A DNA stretch of 64,000 nt from DATFDN01 sp963767645 (GTDB lineage: Bacteria; Pseudomonadota; Alphaproteobacteria; Acetobacterales; Acetobacteraceae): contig CAVYEW010000003.1 of the NCBI GenBank assembly GCA_963767645.1, positions 62,001 through 126,000 of the forward strand, read 5' to 3'. The translations under genes and the position numbers were made by a program. Of the stretch, positions 1-10,535 are shown one piece after another (the stretch's first letter is position 1; each line of letters starts with the position of its first letter). The notes beneath the pieces are model-generated. The model had not been told where the DNA came from. It worked only from the letters and a program-made list of their open reading frames with translations, and did not search any database.

Positions 1-176
1 ACGGCCGATCAGGGAGAGATACGGTTCAGGAGCGACCACGGCCGCTGCGGCGGCCAGCAGCGATGCCGGATCGAGACCGAGCGCATGGCCGAGCAGCAGC
101 CGCGCCTCGCGCCGGGCACCCTCGATACCGGCTGCGCGGAGGCGCTCGGCGCCGAGCCGCAGCGCCTCGCCTACCG

Positions 177-180
<4 letters not shown>
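1..180 (-). CDS. prmC: Peptide chain release factor N5-glutamine methyltransferase PrmC, N-terminal part
   Basis: This is the first 60 codons of PrmC (HemK), which methylates the GGQ glutamine of release factors using S-adenosylmethionine. The rest lies beyond the window edge. The N-terminus (MTVGEALRLGAERLRAAGI) followed by an ARREARLLLGHALGL stretch is typical of the helical substrate-binding domain of this family; the catalytic NPPY motif is not in view. The ATG overlaps the prfA stop codon in an ATGA, so it is probably translationally coupled to its own substrate, the release factor gene upstream. Confidence 0.85.
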
Positions 181-1228
<1,048 letters not shown>

Positions 1229-1232
<4 letters not shown>

Positions 1233-2464
1233 CGCAGGCGTGCCGGCACCTCGGCGATCGGCACGGCGTGCTGAGCGCCGGTCGCGAGATCCTTTACCTG
1301 CGCCACGCCGGCGGCGAGGTCGTCCTCGCCGATCAGGACCGCCGCGCGGGCGCCGATGCGGTTGGCGCGCTCCATGCGCCGGCGCAGATTGCCCCGATAC
1401 GCCATCTCGGCGCGAATCCCGGCGCGGCGGAGGGCCTGGAGGATATCGAGCGCCGCCGCTTCCGCCGCCTCGCCCACCGGGATGACGGCGACGGGCGCGG
1501 CTGGCTCGGGAGGCGCGGCGAGCAGCATGGAGAGCCGCTCGATCCCGGCGGCCCAGCCCACCGCGGGCGTCGGCGGGCCACCCATCTCGGCCACCAGCCC
1601 GTCATAGCGCCCTCCCGCCATCACCGTGCCCTGCGCGCCGAGGCGCGTGGTGACGAACTCGAAGGCGGTGTGGCCGTAATAGTCGAGCCCGCGCACGATG
1701 CGCGGGTTCTCCCGATACGGAACGCCGAGCCGGTCGAGGTGACGCTTCAGGTCCGCATAGAAGCCTGCCGCCTCTCCGGTCAGGAACGCGCCGATCGTGG
1801 GCGCCTCGGCCACCAGCGGACGGTCGCGCTCGTCCTTGCTGTCGAGAATGCGCATCGGGTTGCGCTCCAGCCGGGCCAGGCTGTCGGCCGAGAGCCGGTC
1901 CTTGTGGGCGGTGAAATGCGTCACCAGCGCCTCCCGCCAAGCGGCGCGGCTTGCCTTGTCGCCAAGCGTGTTCAGCTCCAGCACGGTGTCGGCGGCGACG
2001 CCGAGCGCGCCGAGGATGTCCCAGCCGCAGGCGATCACCTCGGCATCGGCCAGCGGCTCGGCCGGGCCGATCAGCTCGACTCCGATCTGGTGGAACTGCC
2101 GGTAGCGCCCCTTCTGCGGCCGCTCGTAGCGGAACATCGGGCCGGCGTAGAACACCTTCTGCGGCAGGGTCTGGGTCAGGCCGTTGCTGACCAGCGCCCG
2201 GCACACCCCGGCGGTGCCCTCCGGCCGCAGCGTGATCGCCTCGCCGCCCCGGTCGGTGAAGGAATACATCTCCTTGGTCACGACATCCGAGGTCTCGCCC
2301 AGGGTGCGGGCGAAGACGCGGGTATCCTCGAAGATCGGCGTGACCCATTCGTCGAACCCGTAGGTCGCGGCGATCCGGCGGGCGGTGTCGATCACCTGCC
2401 GATGCCGGCGCTGTTCCTCGCCGATCAGGTCGCGGGTGCCGCGGACGGGCTGAAGGGGAGGCAC
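1229..2464 (-). CDS. hisS: Histidyl-tRNA synthetase
   Basis: A class II aminoacyl-tRNA synthetase that charges tRNA-His. The 411-residue product begins with the family signature PVRGTRDL, has a motif 2 region around MFRYERPQKGRYRQFHQ, the histidine-A motif around LDYYGHTAFEF, and motif 3 in AVGWAAGIERL. A C-terminal anticodon-binding domain follows (about residues 315-405). Length is normal. It is the first gene of the hisS-prfA-prmC operon and overlaps prfA by 4 bp. Confidence 0.97.
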
Positions 2465-2471
2465 TTCGTGC

Positions 2472-2728
2472 TCAGGCCGCCTCGGGACGGCGAGTAGTCA
2501 TGTCTCCGCGTCCGGCCAGCAAACCCTCTACCGAGATATCCTCGTCGAGTTCCTCCCAATGCAGCCCTTTCCCCCTCAGGGCTGATTTGGTCACTGTGCG
2601 CGTTGATCTGGCGTCGCACGTAGGAGGCGAGGGAACCAAGCCAGAGGAACGCCGATCGTGCGGCCGTCGTCGAGATCGACCCACATCGTCACGTCATCAA
2701 AGCGGAGCGTGGTCGCCGAAGTGCTCAT
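2472..2728 (-). pseudogene. DUF2442 domain protein, frameshifted
   Basis: The ATG at 2728 opens a frame reading MSTSATTLRFDDVTMWVDLD and then VPLAWFPRLLRATPDQRAQ, which matches the start of DUF2442 proteins, but a stop follows at once. The expected continuation is visible in two other frames: DQISPEG in one, then GLHWEELDEDISVEGLLAGR in another. Two single-base insertions, near the CAGTGACC and GAGGGGGAAA stretches of the coding strand, would explain this. The intact gene would have had about 85 codons. It overlaps the DUF4160 gene by 32 bp, the usual arrangement of this pair. DUF2442 is often paired with DUF4160 and suspected of acting as its antitoxin-like partner; function is unproven. The breaks could be decay or assembly error. 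Confidence 0.6.
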
Positions 2729-2954
2729 GCCATGCCCTTACGATCTCGTCTCGCCTCTGCTCCACGATGCGGACCAACTCCGTCTGTTCGCGCCGACTGA
2801 ACCCGAAGCTTTCCGCTATCGCGACTTCCGGGACCAGCCACAACTTCGCCTCGGCGTCGCCGCGTTCCGCATGCACGTAAATCGGCTCTCGCAGGCTGCC
2901 CTCGTTCGAAAAGAAATAGAAGCGAATACCCTCTTGCCTGAAGATGACTGGCAC
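2697..2954 (-). CDS. DUF4160 domain-containing protein
   Basis: A small 85-residue protein beginning MPVIFRQEGIRFYFFSNEG with the family's YVHAERGDAEAKLWL core, both hallmarks of DUF4160. It starts at GTG, preceded by an AGGGAAG ribosome binding site. The family has no established biochemical function; it is frequently followed by an overlapping DUF2442 gene, as here, and the pair is suspected to be a toxin-antitoxin-like or mobile accessory module. The 90 bp upstream (2955-3044) are markedly AT-richer than the surrounding sequence, consistent with an acquired module carrying its own promoter. Confidence 0.8.
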   Translation of the reverse strand: MPVIFRQEGIRFYFFSNEGSLREPIYVHAERGDAEAKLWLVPEVAIAESFGFSRREQTELVRIVEQRRDEIVRAWHEHFGDHAPL

Positions 2955-3044
2955 AATTGCTTCCCTTACTTTGATACCGCTTTAGAAACTGCATTTCGGA
3001 GTAATTCCATTTAGAAGTAAAAAGCTAGAGACTAGTCAGACGCT

Positions 3045-4163
3045 CTATTCCGCCGCAACCTTCTCCGCCTGCCCCTTCAACTCGACTGCTTTAGCCTCTA
3101 CGAGTTCCACGATGTGGTCAATCATCCGACCTGCCTCGATCGTATGATCGGTCTTGCCAGCGCGATAGATCATGTGCCGCCCGGCACCCCCGCCCGTCAC
3201 CCCGATATCGGTCATCAGCGCCTCGCCGGGGCCGTTCACCACACAGCCGATGATCGACAGCGTGAGCGGCGTCTCGATATGGGCGAGCCGGTCCTCCAGC
3301 GTCCGCACCGTCTCGATCACGTTGAAGCCCTGGCGCGCGCAGGAGGGGCACGAGATCACCTTCACCCCGCGATGGCGGATGCCGAGCGCCTTCAAGAGAT
3401 CCCAGCCGACCCGCACCTCCTCCTCCGGCTCGTCGGAGAGCGAGACGCGCAGCGTGTCGCCGATGCCGGCCCAGAGCAAGGAGCCCAGCCCGATCGCGGA
3501 CTTCACCGTGCCCATGCGCCTGCCGCCTGCCTCGGTGATGCCAATATGCAGCGGGTGGTCGCAAACCTCGGCAAGTTGCTGGTAGGCGGCGACCGCCAGG
3601 AACACGTCGGAGGCCTTCACGCTGATCTTGAAGTCGTGGAAATCGTGCTGCTGGAGGATGTCGGCGTGATAGAGCGCGCTCTCGACCAGCGCCTCCGGGT
3701 TGGGCTCCCCGTACTTCTCCAGCAGATGCTTCTCCAGCGAGCCGGCGTTCACGCCGATCCGCATGGAGCAGCCATGGTCGCGGGCGGCCCTGATGACCTC
3801 CCGTACCCGGTCGTCGCTGCCGATATTGCCCGGATTGATGCGCAGGCAGGCGGCGCCGCTCTCCGCCGCCTCGATCGCGCGGCGGTAATGGAAATGGATG
3901 TCGGCGACGATGGGGACGTTCACCTCGTGGACGATCTCCTTGAGCGCCAGCGCACTCTCCCGGTCGGGACAGGAAACGCGGACGATGTCCGCCCCGGCGA
4001 GCTCCGCCCGGCGGATCTGCGCGACGGTCCCGGCGACATCCGTGGTCAGCGTGTTGGTCATGGTCTGCACGCTGATCGGCGCACCCCCGCCCACCGGCAC
4101 GCGGCCGACATGGACGCGGCGCGAGGCGCGACGGGTGATCTGCTGGTACGGCCGGTAGTTCAT
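3045..4163 (-). CDS. ispG: 4-hydroxy-3-methylbut-2-en-1-yl diphosphate synthase (flavodoxin)
   Basis: IspG (GcpE) catalyses the penultimate step of the MEP isoprenoid pathway, converting MEcPP to HMBPP with a 4Fe-4S cluster. The 372-residue protein has the TIM-barrel domain first and the cluster domain last, with three ligand cysteines at C272, C275 (SCPSCARQG) and C307 (GCVVNGPGEA); E314 follows in the glutamate ligand position. Length equals that of the compact bacterial form. The 235 bp upstream, to the ptsP stop, hold no gene. It lies on the same strand as hisS-prfA but is separated by the DUF4160/DUF2442 pair. Confidence 0.97.
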   Translation of the reverse strand: MNYRPYQQITRRASRRVHVGRVPVGGGAPISVQTMTNTLTTDVAGTVAQIRRAELAGADIVRVSCPDRESALALKEIVHEVNVPIVADIHFHYRRAIEAAESGAACLRINPGNIGSDDRVREVIRAARDHGCSMRIGVNAGSLEKHLLEKYGEPNPEALVESALYHADILQQHDFHDFKISVKASDVFLAVAAYQQLAEVCDHPLHIGITEAGGRRMGTVKSAIGLGSLLWAGIGDTLRVSLSDEPEEEVRVGWDLLKALGIRHRGVKVISCPSCARQGFNVIETVRTLEDRLAHIETPLTLSIIGCVVNGPGEALMTDIGVTGGGAGRHMIYRAGKTDHTIEAGRMIDHIVELVEAKAVELKGQAEKVAAE

Positions 4164-4398
4164 GGATGTTCGCCTCGTGCCGGGATGCCGATACTATGGG
4201 AATGATCGCGCCGCTGCGCTACCGCGCCGCCGCGGCGGCGGCAAGGCGTGACATGGAAGAATCATCTCGCATTCCCGGCGGGCAGTCCGTACTTGGAGGG
4301 CGGCGCAAGCCATCGCTCAGGTCAGGCCCAGGAAAACGGCCATTGCGGCCATATGTTACATGCAACGCAACGAGAGTGCCGGAGCCAAGTTGAATGCG

Positions 4399-6663
4399 TT
4401 AATCAAAGAGCCCATGCTCGCGTGCCCAGGCGACGATCGGCTCGCGCAGGCTGGGATCGCCAGAAGCGGTTCGGCGGATAGCCGCGAGAACCGGACGGAA
4501 GGCATGCAGATCGAGCTTTTCCAGCAAGGCTTTCACCGGCAGCACGCCGGAGGCGGGCATCGACAAGGTCTCTAGCCCGAGACCGACCAGCGTCATGGCA
4601 TCGATCGGCCGGCCCGCGGCCTCCCCGCAGAGCGAGATCGGTACGCCGCGCCCGTCCCGCGCCTTGGCCGCCGCCGAGAGGAGGTGCTCCAGCAGATCGA
4701 GCACCGGCGGCGAGAGCAGGTCGTAGCGCCCCGCCAGCGCCGGGGTGCCGCGGTCGGCGGCGAACAGGAACTGCATCAGGTCGTTGGAGCCGACCGAGAT
4801 GAAATCCACCGCCTCCAGCAGCTCCGGGAGCTGCCAGAGCAGCGCCGGAACCTCGAGCATGGTGCCCACAGCGAGCCGCTCGGGCTCCGGCCTGACACGA
4901 CGGGCCTCGGCCTCGAGCAGCGCCCGCGCCGCCCGGAACTCGGCTACGGTGGCGACCATGGGGAACATCACCGACAGCTTCCGGCCGCCCGCAGCCAGCA
5001 GCAGGGCGCGAAGCTGACGGCGGAGCACGGCGGGACGGTCGAGGCCGACGCGCAGCGAGCGCCAGCCCATCGCCGGATTCTCCTCCTCCGCCGTCTCATC
5101 GCCGGGCATCATCTTGTCGGCCCCGAGATCGAGGGTGCGGAACACCACCGGCCGATCGCCGGCCTCGTCCATCACCCGTGCGTAGAGGGCCGCCTGCTCG
5201 GCCACGTCCGGGATCGCGCCCCGCGCGAGCATGGCGATCTCGGTCCGGAACAGGCCAATTCCGTCGGCGCCGGTCGCCGCGAGCTGCCCAAGCTCGAGGC
5301 TGAGGCCGATATTGAGCATCACCCGCAGCCTTGCTCCGTCGGCCGTGCGGGCGGGGCGCGTACGCAAGGCGGCCCAGCCGGCCTGACGCTGGGTCCGCGC
5401 CGTCAGGGCGCGCGCATAGGCCTGTCGCACCTCGGCGTCCGGACGCAGGATCAGCGTCGCTTCGTCGCCATCGAGCACGGCTTCCTCGCCCGGCTCGGCG
5501 GCGGCGACCAGCCCGCGAATCCCGCCCAACGCCGGCAGGCCGAGCGCACGCGCCACGATGGCGGCATGCCCGGCGGGCGAGCCCTCCTCGATCGCCAGGG
5601 CGCCGATGCCGCGTGCGTGCCAGTCCAGCAGCTCGGCCGGGCCGAGCCGGCGGGCGAGCAGGATGGCGCCCGGCGGCGTGGGCTCGCGCGGCCCCTCGCC
5701 CTCCAGTTCGGAGAGCAGCCGCCCAGCGAGATCCTCCAGATCCGACAGGCGCTCGCGCAAATAGGTGTCGGAGATGCGCCGCATCCGATCGTGCAGCTCG
5801 TGGGCCACCCGCGCCACCGCCGCCTCGGCGGTCAGGCCGGCGCGGATCTTCTCCTCGGCGCGGCGCAGCCAGCCGGCGTCGGCGGCAATCAGCCGGTAGG
5901 CTTCCAGTACCTCCCGCGAGGCCCCGCCATCGGCAGTCCCGTCCGGCGCGCGCACGGCGAGCAGCTGGTCGAGATCGCGCTGCATCCGCGCGAAGGCGGT
6001 GTGCAGCCGCTCGGCCTCCGCGCCGGGATCGTCGGCGAGAAGCCGGCGCGCGACCCGCTGAACCCGGTGCAACACGATGGGGCCAAGCGCCAGGCCGCCG
6101 ACCAGGGAGACCGCCCGGAAGACATGCGCGACGGTTCCCGCCAACGCTTCCTCCGGCGCATCCGTGGCGCCCAGGGCGGCGAGCATCTCGGCCACTAGCA
6201 TCGCCACCGTCTCCAGCTCCTCCACTTCCTCATCGGTGTAGTGGCGGGGCGTACGGTTTTGGACGGTGAGGACGCCGAGCGTCCGCCCGGCGCGGCGGAC
6301 CGGCACGGCAAGCATCGAGGCGAACGGCTCCTCGCCAGTCTCCGGGCGGTAGACGAAGGCCGGATGGTGCTGCGCGTCGGCCAGGTTCATGACCCGGCCG
6401 CTCGCGGCGCAAAGCCCGACCACACCCTCCCCGACACGCAGCCTGGTGCGTCCGATTGCCTGCGGGTTCAGGCCGTGCGTCGCGGCGAGTTCAAGAATGT
6501 CGCCGGAGCGGCGCACATAGGCCGTGCAGACCTCGGCTACCATTTCGGCGGCGACCAGATCGACCAGCTCCGAAAGCGGCGCGGCGCTGCGGGCCATCAG
6601 CTCGCGCAGCCGGGCGAGCAGGCGCAGCGGTCCGAGGGCCGGGCTACGCAGCGGCGCCGGCAA
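4399..6663 (-). CDS. ptsP: Phosphoenolpyruvate-protein phosphotransferase PtsP (enzyme I-Ntr)
   Basis: First enzyme of the nitrogen-related phosphotransferase system; it takes phosphate from PEP and passes it to NPr. The 754 residues comprise an N-terminal GAF sensory domain (about 15-165), a helical NPr-binding region (about 175-320), the swivelling phosphohistidine domain with H366 in EEGSPAGHAAIVARALGLP, and the C-terminal PEP-binding barrel with LFRTEIAML, DLGADK and the catalytic-cysteine motif SLCGEAAG. In related organisms the GAF domain binds glutamine, coupling the system to nitrogen status. It overlaps the upstream monooxygenase-like gene by 20 bp, so lysC, that gene and ptsP are probably cotranscribed. 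Confidence 0.95.
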   Translation of the reverse strand: MPAPLRSPALGPLRLLARLRELMARSAAPLSELVDLVAAEMVAEVCTAYVRRSGDILELAATHGLNPQAIGRTRLRVGEGVVGLCAASGRVMNLADAQHHPAFVYRPETGEEPFASMLAVPVRRAGRTLGVLTVQNRTPRHYTDEEVEELETVAMLVAEMLAALGATDAPEEALAGTVAHVFRAVSLVGGLALGPIVLHRVQRVARRLLADDPGAEAERLHTAFARMQRDLDQLLAVRAPDGTADGGASREVLEAYRLIAADAGWLRRAEEKIRAGLTAEAAVARVAHELHDRMRRISDTYLRERLSDLEDLAGRLLSELEGEGPREPTPPGAILLARRLGPAELLDWHARGIGALAIEEGSPAGHAAIVARALGLPALGGIRGLVAAAEPGEEAVLDGDEATLILRPDAEVRQAYARALTARTQRQAGWAALRTRPARTADGARLRVMLNIGLSLELGQLAATGADGIGLFRTEIAMLARGAIPDVAEQAALYARVMDEAGDRPVVFRTLDLGADKMMPGDETAEEENPAMGWRSLRVGLDRPAVLRRQLRALLLAAGGRKLSVMFPMVATVAEFRAARALLEAEARRVRPEPERLAVGTMLEVPALLWQLPELLEAVDFISVGSNDLMQFLFAADRGTPALAGRYDLLSPPVLDLLEHLLSAAAKARDGRGVPISLCGEAAGRPIDAMTLVGLGLETLSMPASGVLPVKALLEKLDLHAFRPVLAAIRRTASGDPSLREPIVAWAREHGLFD

Positions 6664-7726
6664 CCGTCTGTGCCCCCGGTGCGAAGCGGCCTGCTAGCGC
6701 CCCGATCGCCTGCTCCACCAGTTCGGCGATGATTGCGGCCGTCGGCTGCTCCTGCGTGACCATCCCGACCGATTGGCCGGCCATCACCGACCCGTTCTCC
6801 ACGTCGCCGTCGATGACCGCGCGGCGCAGCGCGCCCGCCCAGAAATGCTCGATCTCCAGCTGCGCTGCCTCGCGGGACACGATGCCGTCGAGAAAGCGCC
6901 GTATGGTCTCGGCCTGGTGGGCCAGGAAGCGCTCCGTGCCCGCATTGACCAGCCCGCGCACCGGGATCACCGGAAAGCGTGGATCGAGCTGAACCGAAGG
7001 CAGGGCATCGCGGGCATTGGCGCGGATGAAGGCTTGCTTGAAGCGGGGATGGGCGATCAATTCGCTGGCCGCGGCGAACCGCGTGCCGAGCTGCGCGCCG
7101 GCGGCGCCCATCTCCAGATAGGCAAGGATCGCCTCGCCCCGGCCGAGCCCGCCGGCGACGAACACCGGCACGTCGCGGACATGAGGCAGAATTTCCTGCG
7201 CTAGCACGGTCAGCGACACCGGACCGATGTGCCCGCCCGCCTCCGACCCCTCGATGACCAGGGCATCGGCGCCGGAGCGCACGAGCCGCCGGGCCAGCAC
7301 CAGCGCCGGGGTGAAGGCGATCAGCTTCGCCCCGCCGTCCTTGATGGCGCGCACTGCGGAGCCGGGCGGAATCCCGCCGGCGAGCACGACATGCGTCACC
7401 CCTGCGCGCAGGCAGACCGCGATCAGTTCGTCCAGCGCCGGGTGCATGGTGATGAGGTTGACCCCGAAAGGAGCCTGGGTTAGCGCCTGGGTCGCCGCGA
7501 TCTCGGCGGCAAGCTGGCCGGGGTTCATGGAGCCGCACGCGATCACCCCGAACCCGCCGGCATTGGAGATCGCGGAGACCAGGTGGTGTTCGCTCACCCA
7601 GCTCATTGCCCCGCCCATGATGGCGTAGCGGCATCCCAGAAAGCGGGTGCCGCGCGCCCAGAGCGCATCCAGCGCCGCCTCGGCTGCGCGGCGCGCGGGG
7701 TTCAGGGCTGGGGGGTCAGGCGGCAT
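6644..7726 (-). CDS. Nitronate monooxygenase / 2-nitropropane dioxygenase family protein
   Basis: An FMN TIM-barrel enzyme related to nitronate monooxygenases. The 360-residue sequence shows SAISNAGGFGVIACGSM, which lines the FMN site, VIEGSEAGGHIG, and FVAGGLGRGEAI followed by the GAAGAQLGTRFAAA phosphate-binding stretch. Members oxidise alkyl nitronates or act as enoyl-ACP-type reductases, so the substrate is uncertain. The ATG at 7726 is chosen because homology begins close after it and the longer open frame is only antisense-like sequence over lysC. It overlaps the lysC stop by 11 bp and ptsP by 20 bp. Confidence 0.85.
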   Translation of the reverse strand: MPPDPPALNPARRAAEAALDALWARGTRFLGCRYAIMGGAMSWVSEHHLVSAISNAGGFGVIACGSMNPGQLAAEIAATQALTQAPFGVNLITMHPALDELIAVCLRAGVTHVVLAGGIPPGSAVRAIKDGGAKLIAFTPALVLARRLVRSGADALVIEGSEAGGHIGPVSLTVLAQEILPHVRDVPVFVAGGLGRGEAILAYLEMGAAGAQLGTRFAAASELIAHPRFKQAFIRANARDALPSVQLDPRFPVIPVRGLVNAGTERFLAHQAETIRRFLDGIVSREAAQLEIEHFWAGALRRAVIDGDVENGSVMAGQSVGMVTQEQPTAAIIAELVEQAIGALAGRFAPGAQTVAGAAA

Positions 7727-8934
7727 CGAGGCCATACGCCGCATGCAGCGCGCGGACCGCGAGCTCGGTGTATTCAGCGGCGATGAGCACGCTGACCTTG
7801 ATCTCACTGGTGGAGATAACCTGTATGTTGATCGCCTTGTCGGCCAAGGCGCTGAACATCGTGTTCGCCACCCCGGCATGGCTGCGCATCCCGACGCCGA
7901 CCACGCTGATCTTGGCGACATCAGGGTCCGCCAGCACCTCGGCGTAGCCGACCTGGGCGCGGACGATGTCGAGCGCGGCGCTGGCCCGCGGCAGGTCGGC
8001 CCTGCCGACGGTGAAGGTGAGGTCGGTCGTGCCGTCAGCGGAGACGTTCTGCACAATCATATCGACATTCACATTCTGCTCGGAGAGCGTGCCGAACAGG
8101 GCGGCGGCGATGCCGGGCCGGTCCGGCACGCGGCGGACGGTGATCTTCGCCTCGTCGCGCGAATAGGCGATGCCGGCGACGTTCTGCTTCTCCACGATCT
8201 CGTCCTCATCCACTACGAGGGTTCCGGGCAGGTCCGCGAAGCTGGAGAGGACCTGCACCCGCACCCCTTCGTTCATCGCCAGCTCGACGCTGCGTGTCTG
8301 CAGCACTTTGGCGCCCACCGACGCAAGTTCCAGCATCTCCTCGTAGGCGATCCGGTCGAGCTTGCGCGCCTTGGGGACGATTCGCGGGTCCGTCGTATAG
8401 ATCCCGTCCACATCGGTGTAGATGTCGCAGCGTTCCGCCCGCAGCGCCGCGGCCAGTGCCACCGCCGAGGTGTCGGACCCGCCCCGGCCCAGCGTGGTGA
8501 TGCGGTTATCGGGCCCGATGCCCTGGAAGCCGGCGACCACCGCGACCTGTCCGGCCTGCATCCGGCGGATCAGCTCGCCCGCCCCGATTCCCTGGATACG
8601 CGCGCTGCCATGCGCCTTGTCGGTGCGGATCGGCACCTGCCAGCCCTGCCAGGAACGCGCCTCCACGCCCGATTGCTGCAAGGCGATGGCGAGCAATCCG
8701 GTAGTGACCTGCTCGCCGGTCGCCACCACCGCGTCGGTACTCGCGCGCGTCGTGCAGCGGCGAGAGCGCCTGGCACCAGCCGACGAGCTGGTTGGTGACG
8801 CCGGCCATGGCCGAGACGACCACCGCCACCTCGTTGCCGGCCTGCACCTCGCGCTTGACCCGAGCAGCGACGTTGCGAATCCGGTCGAGATCGGCGACGG
8901 AGGTGCCGCCGAACTTCATCACGATGCGGGCCAT
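7716..8934 (-). CDS. lysC: Aspartate kinase, with an apparent single-base frameshift
   Basis: Aspartate kinase phosphorylates aspartate, the first step toward lysine, threonine and methionine. The start (MARIVMKFGGTSVADLDRI, ATG at 8934) is in one frame and runs to LSPLHDAREY; the protein then continues in another frame from VVATGEQVTTGLL, through TTLGRGGSDTSAVALAAAL and two C-terminal ACT regulatory domains. One extra base at 8736-8737 (coding strand GAGTAC-C-GACGCG) separates the parts; removing it restores an uninterrupted protein of about 405 residues with the expected EYDAVVATGEQV sequence. A conserved, usually essential enzyme broken this way suggests an assembly error, but a real mutation cannot be excluded. 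It is divergent from ubiG. Confidence 0.85.
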
Positions 8935-9033
8935 GGAGGAGAGCAGCCTCTGCTGGTGGTCGCGCGGTGCGCAGACGGGCGCTGGCGCGCGCCGCGCGGC
9001 GCACACATACTGGCGCGCGGCGCGGGGGGCAAC

Positions 9034-9744
9034 ATGAACGATCGCACGGTCTCGGCGGCGGAGGTGGCGCGGTTCGACGCGCTTGCCGCAAGCTGGTGGG
9101 ACCCGCACGGCCCGATGCGCGCGCTGCATCGGATGAACCCGGCGCGGGTGGAGTGGATCGCGGCCCGCGCCGAGCATGCCTTCCCCGGCGCGGCCGGCTT
9201 GCGCGTGCTGGACGTGGGGTGCGGTGCCGGCTTGGCCGCCGAAGCGCTGGCGCGGCGCGGCCATGACGTGCTCGGCATCGACGCCGCCGCGGACGCGATC
9301 GCCGCCGCCGTCGCCCATGCCGCCGACCGTGGGCTTGCCCTGGCGTACCGCGTCGCCGCTCCCGAAGACCTTGTCGCCGAGGGAAAGCGGTTCCAGCTCG
9401 TCACCGCGCTGGAGGTGATCGAGCACGTGCCCGACCCGGACCTGTTCCTGCGTACCCTAGCGCGGCTGCTGGAACCTGACGGGCTTCTGGTGCTCTCCAC
9501 CTTGAACCGGACCGCGCAATCGTTCCTGGCGGCCAAGGTTGCCGCCGAATACGTGTTGCGGTGGCTGCCCCCCGGCACCCATGACTGGCGCCGCTTCCTG
9601 ACGCCGGCGGAGCTGGCCGCGGGGCTGCGGCGGGCCGGGCTGCGGGTCAGCGATCTCCGCGGGCTCGGGCTCGATCCCCTCAGCGGGCGCTGGCGGACCG
9701 GCGGGAGCCTCGCGGTCAACTATTTGATGGCGGCGCGGAAGTAG
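9034..9744 (+). CDS. ubiG: Ubiquinone biosynthesis O-methyltransferase UbiG
   Basis: A SAM-dependent enzyme that carries out both O-methylations of the ubiquinone ring. The 236-residue protein has ASWWDPHGPMRALHRMNPARV near its start, characteristic of UbiG, then SAM motif I LRVLDVGCGAGLAAEALA and the post-I ALEVIEHVPDPDLFL stretch. STLNRT and a C-terminal SLAVNYLMAARK also fit. The ATG is chosen by homology; a longer upstream frame runs antisense to lysC. It lies back to back with lysC, with 99 bp for both promoters, a common alphaproteobacterial arrangement. Confidence 0.93.
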   Translation: MNDRTVSAAEVARFDALAASWWDPHGPMRALHRMNPARVEWIAARAEHAFPGAAGLRVLDVGCGAGLAAEALARRGHDVLGIDAAADAIAAAVAHAADRGLALAYRVAAPEDLVAEGKRFQLVTALEVIEHVPDPDLFLRTLARLLEPDGLLVLSTLNRTAQSFLAAKVAAEYVLRWLPPGTHDWRRFLTPAELAAGLRRAGLRVSDLRGLGLDPLSGRWRTGGSLAVNYLMAARK

Positions 9745-9809
9745 CGAGCCCTTCCTTGCCGGTTCGGCACTATATCTACCTGGTCGATAATCAGGTTTGG
9801 AGGCATGTG

Positions 9810-10535
9810 ATGTCCCAGCCACGTACCCTGGCCGCGATCCTCATTCTCAGTGCGCTGAGCGCGCCCGCCTTGGCTCAGGGCGTTGGAGGGTCGGACAACA
9901 GCCCGCAGCCGGCTCCTGCGCCGCCGGGCGCAAGCGCCCAAGGAGCGGGCAGCCAAATCGCCCCCAGCACCCCCCAACCGCCCCCCGCCGGCGCCAATCC
10001 GAGCGGCACCGGAACCGCAAGCTCCCGTCCGGCGGGCCTGCAGAACCCGACGGCGGAGGTGCAGCAAAAGCTGCAGCAGCTCGGGCTGTACAGCGGCGAC
10101 ATCGATGGCAAAATGGGGCCGCAGACGCGCGGGGCGATCGTCGAGTTCCAGCGAACCAATCACCTCCGGCCAAATGGCCAGTTGGACGTGGCCACCATCG
10201 CGCGCCTGAACCAGGCAGCCTCTCAGGCTCCCCAGCAACCCGCCCAGGGCAGCGGCGCGGAGCAGGGCACGGCCAGCGCCAACACGGCACCGACCCCGCC
10301 GCCGGCGCAGCGCCGTCCGGGAGCATCCACCAGCCCCGGCTTCGCTACGAGCCCTGGCAGCTCCACCGCGGCACGGGCGACCGTCGCCGGCCCTGGAATG
10401 GGATACGCGGACACTACGGCCGGCAGCAACACCGGTCCCGGCATCGGAGGCGGGAACGCTCCTCAACCGGGCTTTTTCGGCACCAATCTCGACCTATCGA
10501 ACGGCTTCAATGCGGCGATCGGTCAGGGGCGCTGA
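9810..10535 (+). CDS. Secreted peptidoglycan-binding domain protein
   Basis: A 241-residue exported protein. It begins with a signal peptide (MSQPRTLAAILILSALSAPALAQ, cleavage after ALA). Next comes a proline- and glycine-rich linker, then a PG_binding_1 domain at about residues 77-130 (VQQKLQQLGLYSGDIDGKMG, then TRGAIVEFQ). A long low-complexity Gly/Pro/Ser tail ends in PQPGFFGTNLDLSNGFN. No catalytic domain is visible, so it probably anchors to or senses the cell wall. The ATG at 9810 has a GGAGG site at 9799-9803; an upstream in-frame codon would disrupt the signal peptide. It appears to be a single-gene unit. Confidence 0.75.
   Translation: MSQPRTLAAILILSALSAPALAQGVGGSDNSPQPAPAPPGASAQGAGSQIAPSTPQPPPAGANPSGTGTASSRPAGLQNPTAEVQQKLQQLGLYSGDIDGKMGPQTRGAIVEFQRTNHLRPNGQLDVATIARLNQAASQAPQQPAQGSGAEQGTASANTAPTPPPAQRRPGASTSPGFATSPGSSTAARATVAGPGMGYADTTAGSNTGPGIGGGNAPQPGFFGTNLDLSNGFNAAIGQGR

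Noticed and set aside
4684..6198. Long open frame on the plus strand opposite ptsP
   Set aside because: Its product is rich in His, Arg and Gly with no family resemblance, whereas the minus strand encodes a complete PtsP. High GC makes long antisense frames common here.
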